From contig NZ_JAGSYF010000001.1 of NCBI RefSeq assembly GCF_025685645.1, positions 248,001 through 312,000 of the forward strand: DNA of 64,000 nt, written 5' to 3'. This DNA is from Edaphobacter bradus (GTDB lineage Bacteria > Acidobacteriota > Terriglobia > Terriglobales > Acidobacteriaceae). A model generated the notes under the pieces. The model saw nothing but the letters and a program-made list of their open reading frames with translations, did no database searches and was not told where the DNA came from. The position numbers and the translations under genes are program-made. Below, piece by piece: positions 1 through 9,100 of the stretch (position 1 is the stretch's first letter; each line of letters opens with the position of its first letter).

Positions 1-2480
1 TTGCGGTGTTCCGCAAAGCTAGGGCTCAAATGCCATCTCTCGCGTTCACCCGCCAAGATATAAGAACGTTCCAACGGCGAGTGTGCCCGTCGATTGGCCC
101 CTAACCTAACAACGTATGACTTGTTCTCGATACATCCAGTGGATAGCGCACGAAAGTCTCGGGCAGTCTTCATGACTGGCTGCAGGGATGCCGCTGGCAA
201 TGCGAATTGAACGCCATCCTTTCTGGCAACGATCTTGATGTCCCCACTCACGACCGCGTTACGGGGTACTCCGTGAAGCTCTTTGAATTCCTGCGGGATA
301 GTGAGCCTCTCTAAAGAATCCGCGGACACATCTTCCACAAGAAAGAAGTCATCGCAATTAGTGGTGATTCCACGACGTAGGCTTCCGAGATCGGCAAGCT
401 TCACGAATGAATCAGAAAATCGACCATAGAGTTCATACAAGGTATCTGGGGTCCTCAGATGTCGGCCCCATCGTGAACCGACATAGACTCCACCTTCAGA
501 TAATCCCTCGGTTCTGAGTTGCTGCTGAGGCACAGCGCGATTCCTGTAGTAGGATTCAAAGCTCCGACCACCAAGAATCGCCTCTGCAACAGCTTCAGGA
601 GAACCAAGTTCTGGATGAGCAACTATTGAACGCAAAGGTTTGTTTAGCTGGACGAAACGGACGCTGTGGTTACGCGACACTACGCTGGTTCGCTTCAGGA
701 CGGTGATTGTCGTCGCTACTCGTGCGCCGGTAAACCAGGGTTCCGCATCGCTTTCGATGATTGCCTCAATCTCGAAGTTCGAGAGCATCCAATCTTGAAG
801 CGGAATGCCGAAATCCACATCCAACCATGCAGCTTGAGTGAGCAATGCCAATCTGCCGCCTTGCCTAATAGATTTCGCTGCGTGGAGCCAGAAATACAAA
901 AAGATATCAGATGAAGGCTTCCACTCGAATGTTGGCCAAGCTTGCTGTGCGTAAGCCAAGTACTTCTTTTTGGCATCCGTCGGGATCAATCGGGCATTTA
1001 TGTATGGAGGGTTTCCAATAACGACGTCCAGTGAATCAGGAGCGATGGAGGTATCCACTCTTCCAACTGGTAATCCTCCAGCTTGGACACGATACGGTTG
1101 CGACGAAAATACGTCGCCAAAGTTATAATCTAAGAAATCACCACAGTGGACTCTTGGGAAATTATCATCGTCAATTAGGTCACGAATCGCTAGATTAATT
1201 GTTGTCAAGTGGCAAGCGTACTGCAGGACGTCACAACCGTAGAGACTCGCCAAAAGCTCGGAATGGTCAAGATCGGGATCCAGCTTTGCCTTCCTCTTGT
1301 AAGCTCCTACAAGGAACGTTCCTCCCCCGCATCCCGGATCAAGCACCTTATCTTCGCCACCTTCGATGCTAAGTGCTGCCATCAAGTCAACGACCAACGG
1401 TTGCGTGTAATGCTGCCCATACCTATGTCGTTCTGCTGGCGTTATTAGCCGTTCATACATTGAGCCTATGACGTCAACGTCGATGTGTGCGAAATCATAA
1501 TTGTCAAGCAGCCGGATCAGGTCTCGCCAATCTCCTATAGCGTCATCGCTTAACACGGGTAATCGGTCGCCAAAGTCGCCTTCAAATACCGTTTCGTAGT
1601 CGCCTGTGAACCGTCGAGCATCCGCGAACGCAGAGATTAGCTTTCGCTCTAGCATCGGCCCAGTCGTCACATTGTTTGCGACGGTTAATCTCGGTAACGC
1701 TGAATATTTGCGACGTAACGCATTGTAAAAGCACAGACGATTTACGAGAACGTAGCAGGTGAATCTCGCTGCGCGTTGAACATTCTCGGCTTCGTTAGCT
1801 TCCGTTACAGGCCAACCCTGAGCGTCTCTCATCCACTTATTAAGCTGTAGTTTGAAAGCCCGTTCGCTCACCATACGTTCGGTGATGGCCATCTCAGTAG
1901 CCGCAATCGGATGATCGAGCGCTGACTCTAGCCGCGCGATGAATATGCGATCGATCGGCAAAAAGTGGAGTTCGCGTTGACCTGCAAACAGACTAGAAAT
2001 GAATCGCAAGAGGTCTTCTAACGCCGACTTCAAGGCCTCTTGAACAGCCTGCCTTCTTAAATCTTTCTGGTCCTTGATCTCTTGCGTAAATAATTCACGA
2101 TCGTAAACGACTCTGTCAGATAGAGGCGTTCCCGGTTGATCCGTTTTCCAAAGCACAATGCGACGAACATTCCAAGTAATGAAGTATTCTGCGCCTGCAG
2201 TGCCTGCCTTCTTGTAGGCATCTTCAACAACTGAAGTGTTGTATGGTGTTCGACCCTGGCGATCCCATGGCACCTTCAGTTCACCGGTCACCATCGCCCG
2301 ACTTGGATCGTTTCGAGAAAAGATCACAAGATCAAGTCGGCGAGCACCGCGATATTCGGTCAATTCAGGCTCGGCATGCCCCAAATCAGAATCTGCAAAC
2401 GACTCATCTTTGAGAAGTTCAGATATCAGAGCTGCCGCGTTTCCAGAGAAATTCCACTCGTTAGATCTAAGTCTCGACAT
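1..2480 (-). CDS. DNA adenine methyltransferase with N-terminal PD-(D/E)xK-like nuclease, type IIG-like; C-terminus off the left edge
   Basis: The reading frame opens at an ATG at 2480 and stays open to the left edge, giving at least 826 residues, so the C-terminus is missing. Near the N-terminus D50 followed by E67-L-K69 in a beta-strand context fits a PD-(D/E)xK nuclease core. The middle has an AdoMet-binding motif I (DPGCGGGTFL, residues 381-390) and the amino-methyltransferase motif IV NPPY (490-493), typical of Eco57I-like N6-adenine methylases. Known proteins of this build cut and methylate with one polypeptide; the missing C-terminal part would hold target recognition. It lies 223 bp downstream of the Cas1 gene on the same strand and has similar A+T-rich composition, so it may be cargo of the same element. 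Without the left end, membership in the element is an inference. A stand-alone methylase is the alternative. Confidence 0.82.
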   Translation of the reverse strand, partial: MSRLRSNEWNFSGNAAALISELLKDESFADSDLGHAEPELTEYRGARRLDLVIFSRNDPSRAMVTGELKVPWDRQGRTPYNTSVVEDAYKKAGTAGAEYFITWNVRRIVLWKTDQPGTPLSDRVVYDRELFTQEIKDQKDLRRQAVQEALKSALEDLLRFISSLFAGQRELHFLPIDRIFIARLESALDHPIAATEMAITERMVSERAFKLQLNKWMRDAQGWPVTEANEAENVQRAARFTCYVLVNRLCFYNALRRKYSALPRLTVANNVTTGPMLERKLISAFADARRFTGDYETVFEGDFGDRLPVLSDDAIGDWRDLIRLLDNYDFAHIDVDVIGSMYERLITPAERHRYGQHYTQPLVVDLMAALSIEGGEDKVLDPGCGGGTFLVGAYKRKAKLDPDLDHSELLASLYGCDVLQYACHLTTINLAIRDLIDDDNFPRVHCGDFLDYNFGDVFSSQPYRVQAGGLPVGRVDTSIAPDSLDVVIGNPPYINARLIPTDAKKKYLAYAQQAWPTFEWKPSSDIFLYFWLHAAKSIRQGGRLALLTQAAWLDVDFGIPLQDWMLSNFEIEAIIESDAEPWFTGARVATTITVLKRTSVVSRNHSVRFVQLNKPLRSIVAHPELGSPEAVAEAILGGRSFESYYRNRAVPQQQLRTEGLSEGGVYVGSRWGRHLRTPDTLYELYGRFSDSFVKLADLGSLRRGITTNCDDFFLVEDVSADSLERLTIPQEFKELHGVPRNAVVSGDIKIVARKDGVQFALPAASLQPVMKTARDFRALSTGCIENKSYVVRLGANRRAHSPLERSYILAGERERWHLSPSFAEHR

Positions 2481-2703
2481 GCCTACATTCCGGGTGACCT
2501 AATTAGGTAATGCACAACTCTCAACGCAATCAAACCTTGATTATGCGAAGGCAAATTTGCACAGAGTATAGCCTACCAGCACCTCATTCTTGTTCCACAA
2601 TTCACGAGTCCCCCAAACGTCCTAACGCTGGCGAGGACCAGCGAAAGTTGGTGTGAAAGTTAGCTTCGCCATATGCCTGGCAGCGGTGCGGGAGGCAGGA
2701 CAG

Positions 2704-4227
2704 CTAGCTACGTTTCAATCCAGTGAGCTCGGCCAGCGCTAGCCAATGCCTCGGATGCGGAACTCGTGCCTTGCGAATGTGATCCGCATAGCTGTACGAC
2801 ACATTCAGGCGTTTCGCGATCAAGGTGCAAGACATTGAGGTAAGACGGGGCTGAATCTTCGTTGAATAGAACTCACTGGTTAGCCACGTGGGCTGATTCG
2901 AGGGATTCCAATCTATCTCTGCCTGTCGTCTGATGCTTTGCGTCGCGCCCCTTTTAGCCTGTGCATCGGGACCAAGCTTTGCCACGCGTCCAAGAAGCGC
3001 AACTTCCTTTATCTGTTCGGCGTTTATCCCCTTCATACACTCATTGCAATGAGCATAAGGCCGTTCGATTTCCTTCCCACATCCTCGGCATACTCTTGCT
3101 GGTCTGGTTGCGGGCTTCGCCTTAGGAATGGGAGATCCGCCTTGCGCCACTCGTCGGTAGCGTTGGGTCAGTCGGGCTGGAAGATTGTTCTGGCAAGTGT
3201 TCCTTGAGTTGTGAATTTCCTGCGCAAACCACTCGGCAACGGGCGCAACCAAGCGTGCCCATGTCGGCGCAGTTTGCGCAAGGTTTGATGCGAACGGACC
3301 CATTAACCGGCAATTTCCATTTCGCTCTTCAAAGAAGAAATTACGAGACAGCGGCTCACGTTTCAGCCAATCCAGCACAAATGCATCTACCTCCGGCCTG
3401 ATCGCTTCCATCAAATCGCACGCCAAGCTATCGCGATATGGCGCGTCGACATGTAAGACGCCAATTCCAGGATCGAGCCCTAATGTTGAAGCCGCGAGCC
3501 TCGCTTCTGCTTCAAGCAATGCATAGAGGTAATTCAGGATGGCGTTAGCTGGATTCGTAGCAAGGCGCGGTGAACCCGTAAGCGATGAAACCCGCGATCC
3601 GAACGTAAGCCAATGTTCCGGCGCACGCGGCAAGTCTTTCCGCGGAAATGTGATTGTTACGGCTCGCCAAGCCGTCCAATAGGCCTTTGCTGCATGCGAT
3701 TCGATGAGCCGAACAGCATCGATACTCTCGATTTCGGCAAGCTCAGATCGGAATTGCCTGATCTTTAGAGCTGTTGCTTCATCGCAAAGACTATTCTTTG
3801 CTACGCTTTCTTGGCCAGCGAGTTTGCGGTCAATCAGCTCACGGCTGATACGAAACGCTGTTCCATTTTGCAACGCGACGGCCTGAGCTCGTCGAAGTTT
3901 TACATCAGAAGCACGAACGGTGCCTGTGGCTGCCAACACCGATCCATCCCGGTCCAACATGCTGAATGAGGCGTTCTGATCGGCAAGCCAGCGAAGGGCC
4001 GCCAGAGAAATCATGCCATCTGATCCAATTACGACCAATCGCTTAAGACCATGTCCAACCCTAGCAAGTCGACCACGCCGACGCTCCGATCCAATGCCAT
4101 CTTCGTACAGCAGGTGTCCTCGATCTACACGCACGTTGATTCCGTAACCAGAGAGCGTTATGACACCGTCACGTGGCAACGACGCATTAGTTTGACTCCG
4201 ACTCACACTAGCTGCCGATAAACTCAT
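2704..4227 (-). CDS. Solo Cas1-family integrase (putative casposase) with zinc cluster and C-terminal HTH
   Basis: This 507-residue protein has the Cas1 fold signature: an N-terminal beta-rich domain (about 20-100, with GYGINVRVDRGHLLYEDG) and a helical catalytic domain. The metal-binding residues appear intact: E176 (in RLIESHAAKAYW), H259 (in GIGVLHVDAPYRDSL) and D271/E274 (in ACDLMEA). After the Cas1 core come CxxC-x10-CxxC (C380, C383, C394, C397), a likely zinc cluster, and a C-terminal helix-turn-helix (about 465-502). CRISPR Cas1 proteins are usually near 330 residues and lack this tail; casposases carry one. Expected activity is integration of excised element ends into a target. The ATG at 4227 overlaps the upstream gene by 20 bp, suggesting coupled translation. 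An upstream in-frame start would add 38 residues without Cas1 similarity. No Cas2 is present. Confidence 0.88.
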   Translation of the reverse strand: MSLSAASVSRSQTNASLPRDGVITLSGYGINVRVDRGHLLYEDGIGSERRRGRLARVGHGLKRLVVIGSDGMISLAALRWLADQNASFSMLDRDGSVLAATGTVRASDVKLRRAQAVALQNGTAFRISRELIDRKLAGQESVAKNSLCDEATALKIRQFRSELAEIESIDAVRLIESHAAKAYWTAWRAVTITFPRKDLPRAPEHWLTFGSRVSSLTGSPRLATNPANAILNYLYALLEAEARLAASTLGLDPGIGVLHVDAPYRDSLACDLMEAIRPEVDAFVLDWLKREPLSRNFFFEERNGNCRLMGPFASNLAQTAPTWARLVAPVAEWFAQEIHNSRNTCQNNLPARLTQRYRRVAQGGSPIPKAKPATRPARVCRGCGKEIERPYAHCNECMKGINAEQIKEVALLGRVAKLGPDAQAKRGATQSIRRQAEIDWNPSNQPTWLTSEFYSTKIQPRLTSMSCTLIAKRLNVSYSYADHIRKARVPHPRHWLALAELTGLKRS

Positions 4228-4753
4228 CTCTTTTGTCCCATGCCTTTTGTAGTGTTCTCGGACCAACTGTCTTGCCCAACAGTTTGGGGCACATCTCAGA
4301 TGTCTTGCGGATCGCCTCTTTAGCTGAATTCTTCTGTCCAATAAATCTCAGAATCTGGTTGCAGACCGTGACGGACTCCTGAAAACTGAGCTTGGGGATG
4401 CGTCCTGGGCCACCTCGCCTCGGCAAGCTTTTCAGAGCTTGCGTGAATACTCTCCGAGCCTCTGTTGGTGCTTGTTCGCCTGCTTCACCGATTGTTTGCA
4501 ATACCTTCTCAAGCTGTTCTTCGGTTTCAATACCTGTTGAGCGTTCGTTTGCTAATAGCCCGAAGGCGAGTCGGATAACTAGCTCCATTGCTTTTGGCAT
4601 TCGTTCTTCAGACGGGAGTCTGTCGTTTGCAGCGAGAAACTCTCTAGCTTCCGACACGTCAGCTTTGAATCCCAACTTTTGGAACACCGGTTGTAGAGCG
4701 GCTTTGATTCGCTCATTCACTTCTTCGCGGGTTACTGATTTCTGTTTTGTCAT
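4208..4753 (-). CDS. Uncharacterised 181-residue protein, probably DNA-binding, upstream of Cas1
   Basis: I do not recognise the family. The protein is helical and charged, with a C-terminal stretch (about 125-176) that is Lys/Arg rich and looks like a helix-turn-helix (SAKEAIRKTSEMCPKLLGK then VGPRTLQKAWDKRDE). The central RRGGPGRIPKL segment is a basic linker. Translation starts at ATG 4753 behind AAGGA (in gctaaggacac). Its 3' end overlaps the Cas1 start by 20 bp, so the two are very likely co-transcribed from the divergent control region at 4,754-4,956. From context it may regulate the element or help Cas1 recognise the ends; that is inference only. Confidence 0.7.
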   Translation of the reverse strand: MTKQKSVTREEVNERIKAALQPVFQKLGFKADVSEAREFLAANDRLPSEERMPKAMELVIRLAFGLLANERSTGIETEEQLEKVLQTIGEAGEQAPTEARRVFTQALKSLPRRGGPGRIPKLSFQESVTVCNQILRFIGQKNSAKEAIRKTSEMCPKLLGKTVGPRTLQKAWDKRDEFIGS

Positions 4754-4776
4754 GTGTCCTTAGCAACAAACATCCG

Positions 4777-4866
4777 AATCATTATTGCTTATACTACGCA
4801 AAATATATGCAAATCATTCTTGCTAAGAATACGCATAAATATATCCAAAATGCCTAGTATATGCAA
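4777..4866. promoter_or_regulatory. Iteron-like repeats in the divergent control region between cas1 and polB operons
   Basis: Three copies of a 16-bp motif lie here: TTGCTTATACTACGCA (4785-4800), TTGCTAAGAATACGCA (4820-4835) and, inverted, the complement of TGCCTAGTATATGCAA (4851-4866), which reads TTGCATATACTAGGCA. Copies 1 and 2 belong to a longer imperfect direct repeat with a 35-bp period, each beginning AATCATT (4777 and 4812). TATATGCAA also recurs at 4804 and 4858. The stretch is strongly A+T-rich and separates two divergently transcribed operons. This fits binding sites for one of the element's helix-turn-helix proteins, acting as operator, or as replication origin iterons for the encoded polymerase. 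Confidence 0.6.
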
Positions 4867-4956
4867 GAAACAAAAAGAGTTGATTCCATATACCGAAACG
4901 GTAATTTAAGCCTCGCGGGCACTTGAACCCAGCAAATTTCAGAGAGGCCTAAAGGC

Positions 4957-5583
4957 ATGCAGAACCAAAGACGCGGTCCTAAGAAAGCAAACCCCCATGC
5001 GCTAAGTGGCGGACGCCAAACGACTAAAACCAAGGCAGAGCGAAGTGGTATCTCACAACGCCGAATTAAGAAACAGATCGTAAAACGGCAGGCTCCGCGA
5101 ACAGTGGAAGACTTCCACGCGATGAGTGAAGACGCGAGAGAAAGGTGGAATCGGGTTGCACATGTAATCCAAAAGGTTCGGAAGGAAGGTATTTCGGTTA
5201 CTCAAGCTGCTAAAGACTTTGCCTTGGATCGGAAAGAAGTGATCGAACTCGGCGGACGTGCACTTCGCAAACGGAAGAACGGTCGATACGAAGCGAAGCC
5301 CCATGACCGGCTGATTAGATTCTTGGTTCTACCCTCACCGGATGGAATGAAAGAAGTAGCCATTCGAGATTCGCGAACCGCTTCCAAGATCGCTGCGTAC
5401 AGCGATGCCGTCCATAAATTTCTGCAAACTGGCGACGAGTCAAAGCTGAAACCTTTTCGACGTCTTCAGTTCAAGGACGCGACAGGAAATTCGGTCACGA
5501 TTCTTACGGATCCAAAACAGTTGACTCGTCTGGGTTCGGCAGGTGTGCTCTCGTTCGAATCGCTGTACGCGAGGGTAGCCTGA
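4957..5583 (+). CDS. Uncharacterised 208-residue basic protein with HTH-like segment, first gene of the polB operon
   Basis: Not recognised as a named family. The first 50 residues are very basic (KKQIVKRQAPR and similar), as in DNA-binding tails. Residues about 79-102 (ISVTQAAKDFALDRKEVIEL) read as a helix-turn-helix with the usual T-Q-A-A pattern. The remainder is a mixed alpha/beta domain. ATG 4957 follows AGAGAGG at 4941-4947. The stop TGA (5581-5583) overlaps the next start ATG (5583), so it is translationally coupled to the HNH-type gene and then to the polymerase. It could be a replication or transcription factor of the element acting at the iteron-like repeats immediately upstream. 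Confidence 0.72.
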   Translation: MQNQRRGPKKANPHALSGGRQTTKTKAERSGISQRRIKKQIVKRQAPRTVEDFHAMSEDARERWNRVAHVIQKVRKEGISVTQAAKDFALDRKEVIELGGRALRKRKNGRYEAKPHDRLIRFLVLPSPDGMKEVAIRDSRTASKIAAYSDAVHKFLQTGDESKLKPFRRLQFKDATGNSVTILTDPKQLTRLGSAGVLSFESLYARVA

Positions 5584-6119
5584 TGCCAAACAAGCCCCGT
5601 CAACCTGATCCTATTGGAGTTGCTAAGCGGAAGAGTACTTCGGCTCGTCGTGTTGCTAAAGGAAGGAGTTGTTCATGCGGAGAAAATCGCCCGCTTGCTC
5701 TGATCCCAGGATCGACGCCGTTGATTTGCACTGAATGCAGTCGGAAAGAAAAAGATCAGTGCATCTTTGACAAGCACCACCCAGCCGGGCGAAATAATCA
5801 CAGCTTTACCGTTCCCATCTTGGCAAACGATCACCGGGCCATCCTAAGCGACGCACAGCAAAATTGGCCTCAGTCAACAATTAGAAATTCGAAGCGAAGC
5901 CCGTTAATACGAATAGCCGCCTGCGTTCGCGGGGCTTATGACACGATCATCTATTTCCTGAACAAAATCAGGGATGTGTTAAACAATTTGCTGCTTTGGA
6001 TCCCAGAGACTCTGGAAAAACTGGACAAATTTCTCGAATTGCACCTGGGTTCCCAATGGTGGACCCGTTTTGACTTTCTCAATTTCAACGATCAGGAGAC
6101 TGAGCATGACAATGCATAA
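5583..6119 (+). CDS. HNH-type zinc protein (putative endonuclease) of the casposon-like element
   Basis: The 178-residue protein has two Cys pairs (C30-x-C32 and C49-xx-C52) that could bind zinc, followed by KHHPAGRNN (about 64-72) and VPILANDHRAILSDAQ (77-92). The His-His, Asn-Asp-His arrangement resembles HNH nucleases and HNH-like zinc proteins of phages and casposons. The C-terminal part (105-165) is helical with a hydrophobic stretch and I cannot assign it. The gene starts inside the stop of the preceding gene and ends 14 bp inside the polymerase gene, so all three form one coupled operon. HNH nucleases are frequent casposon cargo; a role in generating ends or in anti-host defence is inference. 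Loss of one catalytic His cannot be excluded by eye. Confidence 0.65.
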   Translation: MPNKPRQPDPIGVAKRKSTSARRVAKGRSCSCGENRPLALIPGSTPLICTECSRKEKDQCIFDKHHPAGRNNHSFTVPILANDHRAILSDAQQNWPQSTIRNSKRSPLIRIAACVRGAYDTIIYFLNKIRDVLNNLLLWIPETLEKLDKFLELHLGSQWWTRFDFLNFNDQETEHDNA

Positions 6120-9100
6120 TTCAGTTCCACTGCCTTTGGCGATTCGAGTTTTTCCGGAAGCCAAATCCCAGAAGAAAACCAAGTCAGTGCAACAGTCGTA
6201 TCGACCAGAGAGCATGCTTGTCTTCGACACTGAAACTACTGTCGATGCTATGCAGAAACTGGTATTCGGCTGCTATCGCTTCATCGATCAAGGCGAATGT
6301 CGCGAGGAGGGCCTTTTCTATGATGAGGATCTTCCTGAAGACAAACTGGAGATTCTTCGGCGTTATATCAGACAGCACAAAGCCGACACTGCGGACGAAT
6401 TAGAACTCAAGCTCATTAGCTGTCGTGAGTTCTTGAAAAAGCTCTTCAAAGCTGCTTACAAAGTACGCTCTCTTGTAGTCGGTTTCAACCTTCCGTTCGA
6501 TCTCTCGAGACTCGGGTTCGATGTCAGCGCTGCTCGTCAGGAGTTTGTTGGCGGTTTCTCCCTTGGATTGTGGACGTATGAGGATCAAAGTGGCCAGGAG
6601 CGCTTAGACCCTAATCGTCCACGAGTCACGGTCAAGCACATCGACTCAAAACGAGCCCTAATGAGCTTTACTGGACGGAAGACCACAGACCACGATGATC
6701 TCATCCCGGATGACTCTGCAGACGGCAAGCCACGGAAAGGCTACAAGTTCAGGGGGCACTTTCTCGATCTAAAGACTCTCGCATTTGCTCTAACCGATCG
6801 AGGACATTCCCTCAAATCGGGGTGTGAAGCCTTTGGCGTGAAACGTGGCAAGATGGAGGTGTCGGAACACGGGAAGCTTACCGAAGAATACATTCACTAC
6901 AACCGACGAGACGTCGAAGCAACTGCTCAGTTAGCTCAAAAACTGACTCAAGAATTTGACCGCCATCCGATTTCACTTCAAGAAACAAAAGCTTTTTCTC
7001 CTGCATCGATTGGAAAAGCCTATTTGCGCGCAATGGGCATAACGCCGATTTTGCAGCGTCAGCAGAACTTTCAACCTTATGTCGGGTACGCACAAACCGC
7101 GTACTTCGGTGGTCGGACGAGTGCGCACGTCCGTAAAGTAGCGGTTCCTGTGGTGTATACAGATTTTCTTTCGATGTATCCGACAGTGAATAGCTTAATG
7201 AACCTGTGGCCGTTCGTTATCGCAAAAGAAATTAGATTTGTCGATCACTGCCATCAGGAGATCATTCAATTTCTTGAGCAACTGACGGAAGATAGTCTGT
7301 TCAAACCCGAGACCTGGAAGCAGTTGACGGCATTCGTTCGCGTCGTTCCGGATGGCGACATCCTGCCAACACGCGGGCAATACAGTGATGTGAGTAAGGA
7401 CTGGCAAGTCGCGGTGAACTATCTGCACGCTAATACACCGGACGATTCGCTATGGTTCGCACTTCCAGATGTCGTCGCGTCCGTAATTCTTACTGGCAAG
7501 ATTCCGAAGATCATCGATGCTTTTCGCATCGAACCGTCAAAAGAGTTGCTCGACGGTCTCACCCCGATAAAGCTTCGAGGCCAAATCACAATAGATCCCA
7601 GAAAACAGGATTTCTTTAAAGTTGTGATCGAAGAACGGAAACGGGTCGATTCCAGTACCCATTTGGCCGCGCAGGAAAAGAAGCAACTCAGCAAATTCTT
7701 AAAAGTGCTCGCGAATTCCACTAGCTATGGAATTTACGGTCAAATGGATCGCCGCGAAACTCCAGACAAAGTAGAGGTGAAATGCCATGGCATCGATGAG
7801 CATCCCTACTTCTGCAATGTTCTGAATCCCGAGGTACCAGGAGAATTCTGCTTCTCTCCGCTTGCATCGCTGATCACGAGTGCCGCACGATTGATGCTCG
7901 CTTTGCTGGAACAATCCGTGACGCGATTAGGCGGTACGTACGCAATGGAAGACACGGATTCGATGGCGATCGTTGCAACGGAACGCGGCGGACTGGTGCC
8001 GTGTTCGGGTGGGCCGCTCAAGTTAAAGAATGGCTCACAGGCTATTTACGCCCTGAGCTGGGCACAGATTCGGGAAATCGTGAAACGTTTCGAAGCGTTA
8101 AATCCTTATGACCGTGACGCGGTCCGTGGCTCAGTCTTGAAGATTGAAGACTGCAATTTCGATCCCAAAGCAAAGAAGCAGCGGAAAATCTGGTGCATTG
8201 CAATCTCAGCGAAGCGATATGTACTCTTCACAAAAGAGAAGAGCAACAATCCGTCACTGCTACGAAGAGGCGTCAACAGTGAAGAAAATCATTGGTCAGA
8301 ACACGGTCTTGGGCATTTATTGAATCCGATTGACCTGGAAAGTGAGGACCGTGAATGGATCGCGCAAATATGGCATTCGATTATTTGCAATTGCCTGGGT
8401 GTTCCCTCGCCAAAAATAAATTTCGAACGAGTTCCTGCGATTGGACGATTGACCGTTACGAGCCCCAAAATTCTTGAACCATTTAGCAGTTTGAATTTCG
8501 GCAAAAACTATCAGGATCAAATCAAGCCGTTCAATTTCTTATTGACTTGTCATGTCAGCCCATTCGGACATCCGCTAAGCGCAAATCCCGAGAAATTTCA
8601 TTTGATCGCGCCATACGAACAAGATCCTAGAGAATGGTTGCGGATGAAATGGATCGCTCAATATTCCGGTATGAAATTTGGAATAACCACACAAAACAAT
8701 TACAGCAGTCGCTCAACTGCGCGAGTCAAAACTTACGGGGATGTTGCAGTTGATTATGAGCATCATCCCGAGTCGAAATGCGCAGACGAATTCGGAGATG
8801 TTTGCGATAAACAAACCAAGGGATTGCTGTATCGACGACACGTTCGGATCGGCGAATTCATTTGCATTGGGAAAGAATCGAACAAGCTGGAAGAGGTTGA
8901 TGCCGGGTTGATGCATTCAGCCGATAGCGTCTATACGACGTACCCCGACCCGAGACGGGATTCTTGGACTCGAGACGTCGTACCGAAACTGCGGGCGATT
9001 CCTTTGTCGGTTCTGATGCGCGAAACGGGATTGTCTCGGAGAATGCTGATAAAAACTAGGAGGGGCCAGGTAAGGCCACATTCCCGAAATCAAGTCCTGC

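Noticed and set aside
666..2502. Short plus-strand open frames inside the methylase region
   Set aside because: They lie antisense to a long continuous methylase frame with clear motifs and have no family character.
2626..2643. Hairpin CGCTGG-cgagga-CCAGCG between cas1 and the methylase gene as a terminator
   Set aside because: Only 6 bp of stem and no T-tract on the transcribed strand; not enough to call a terminator.
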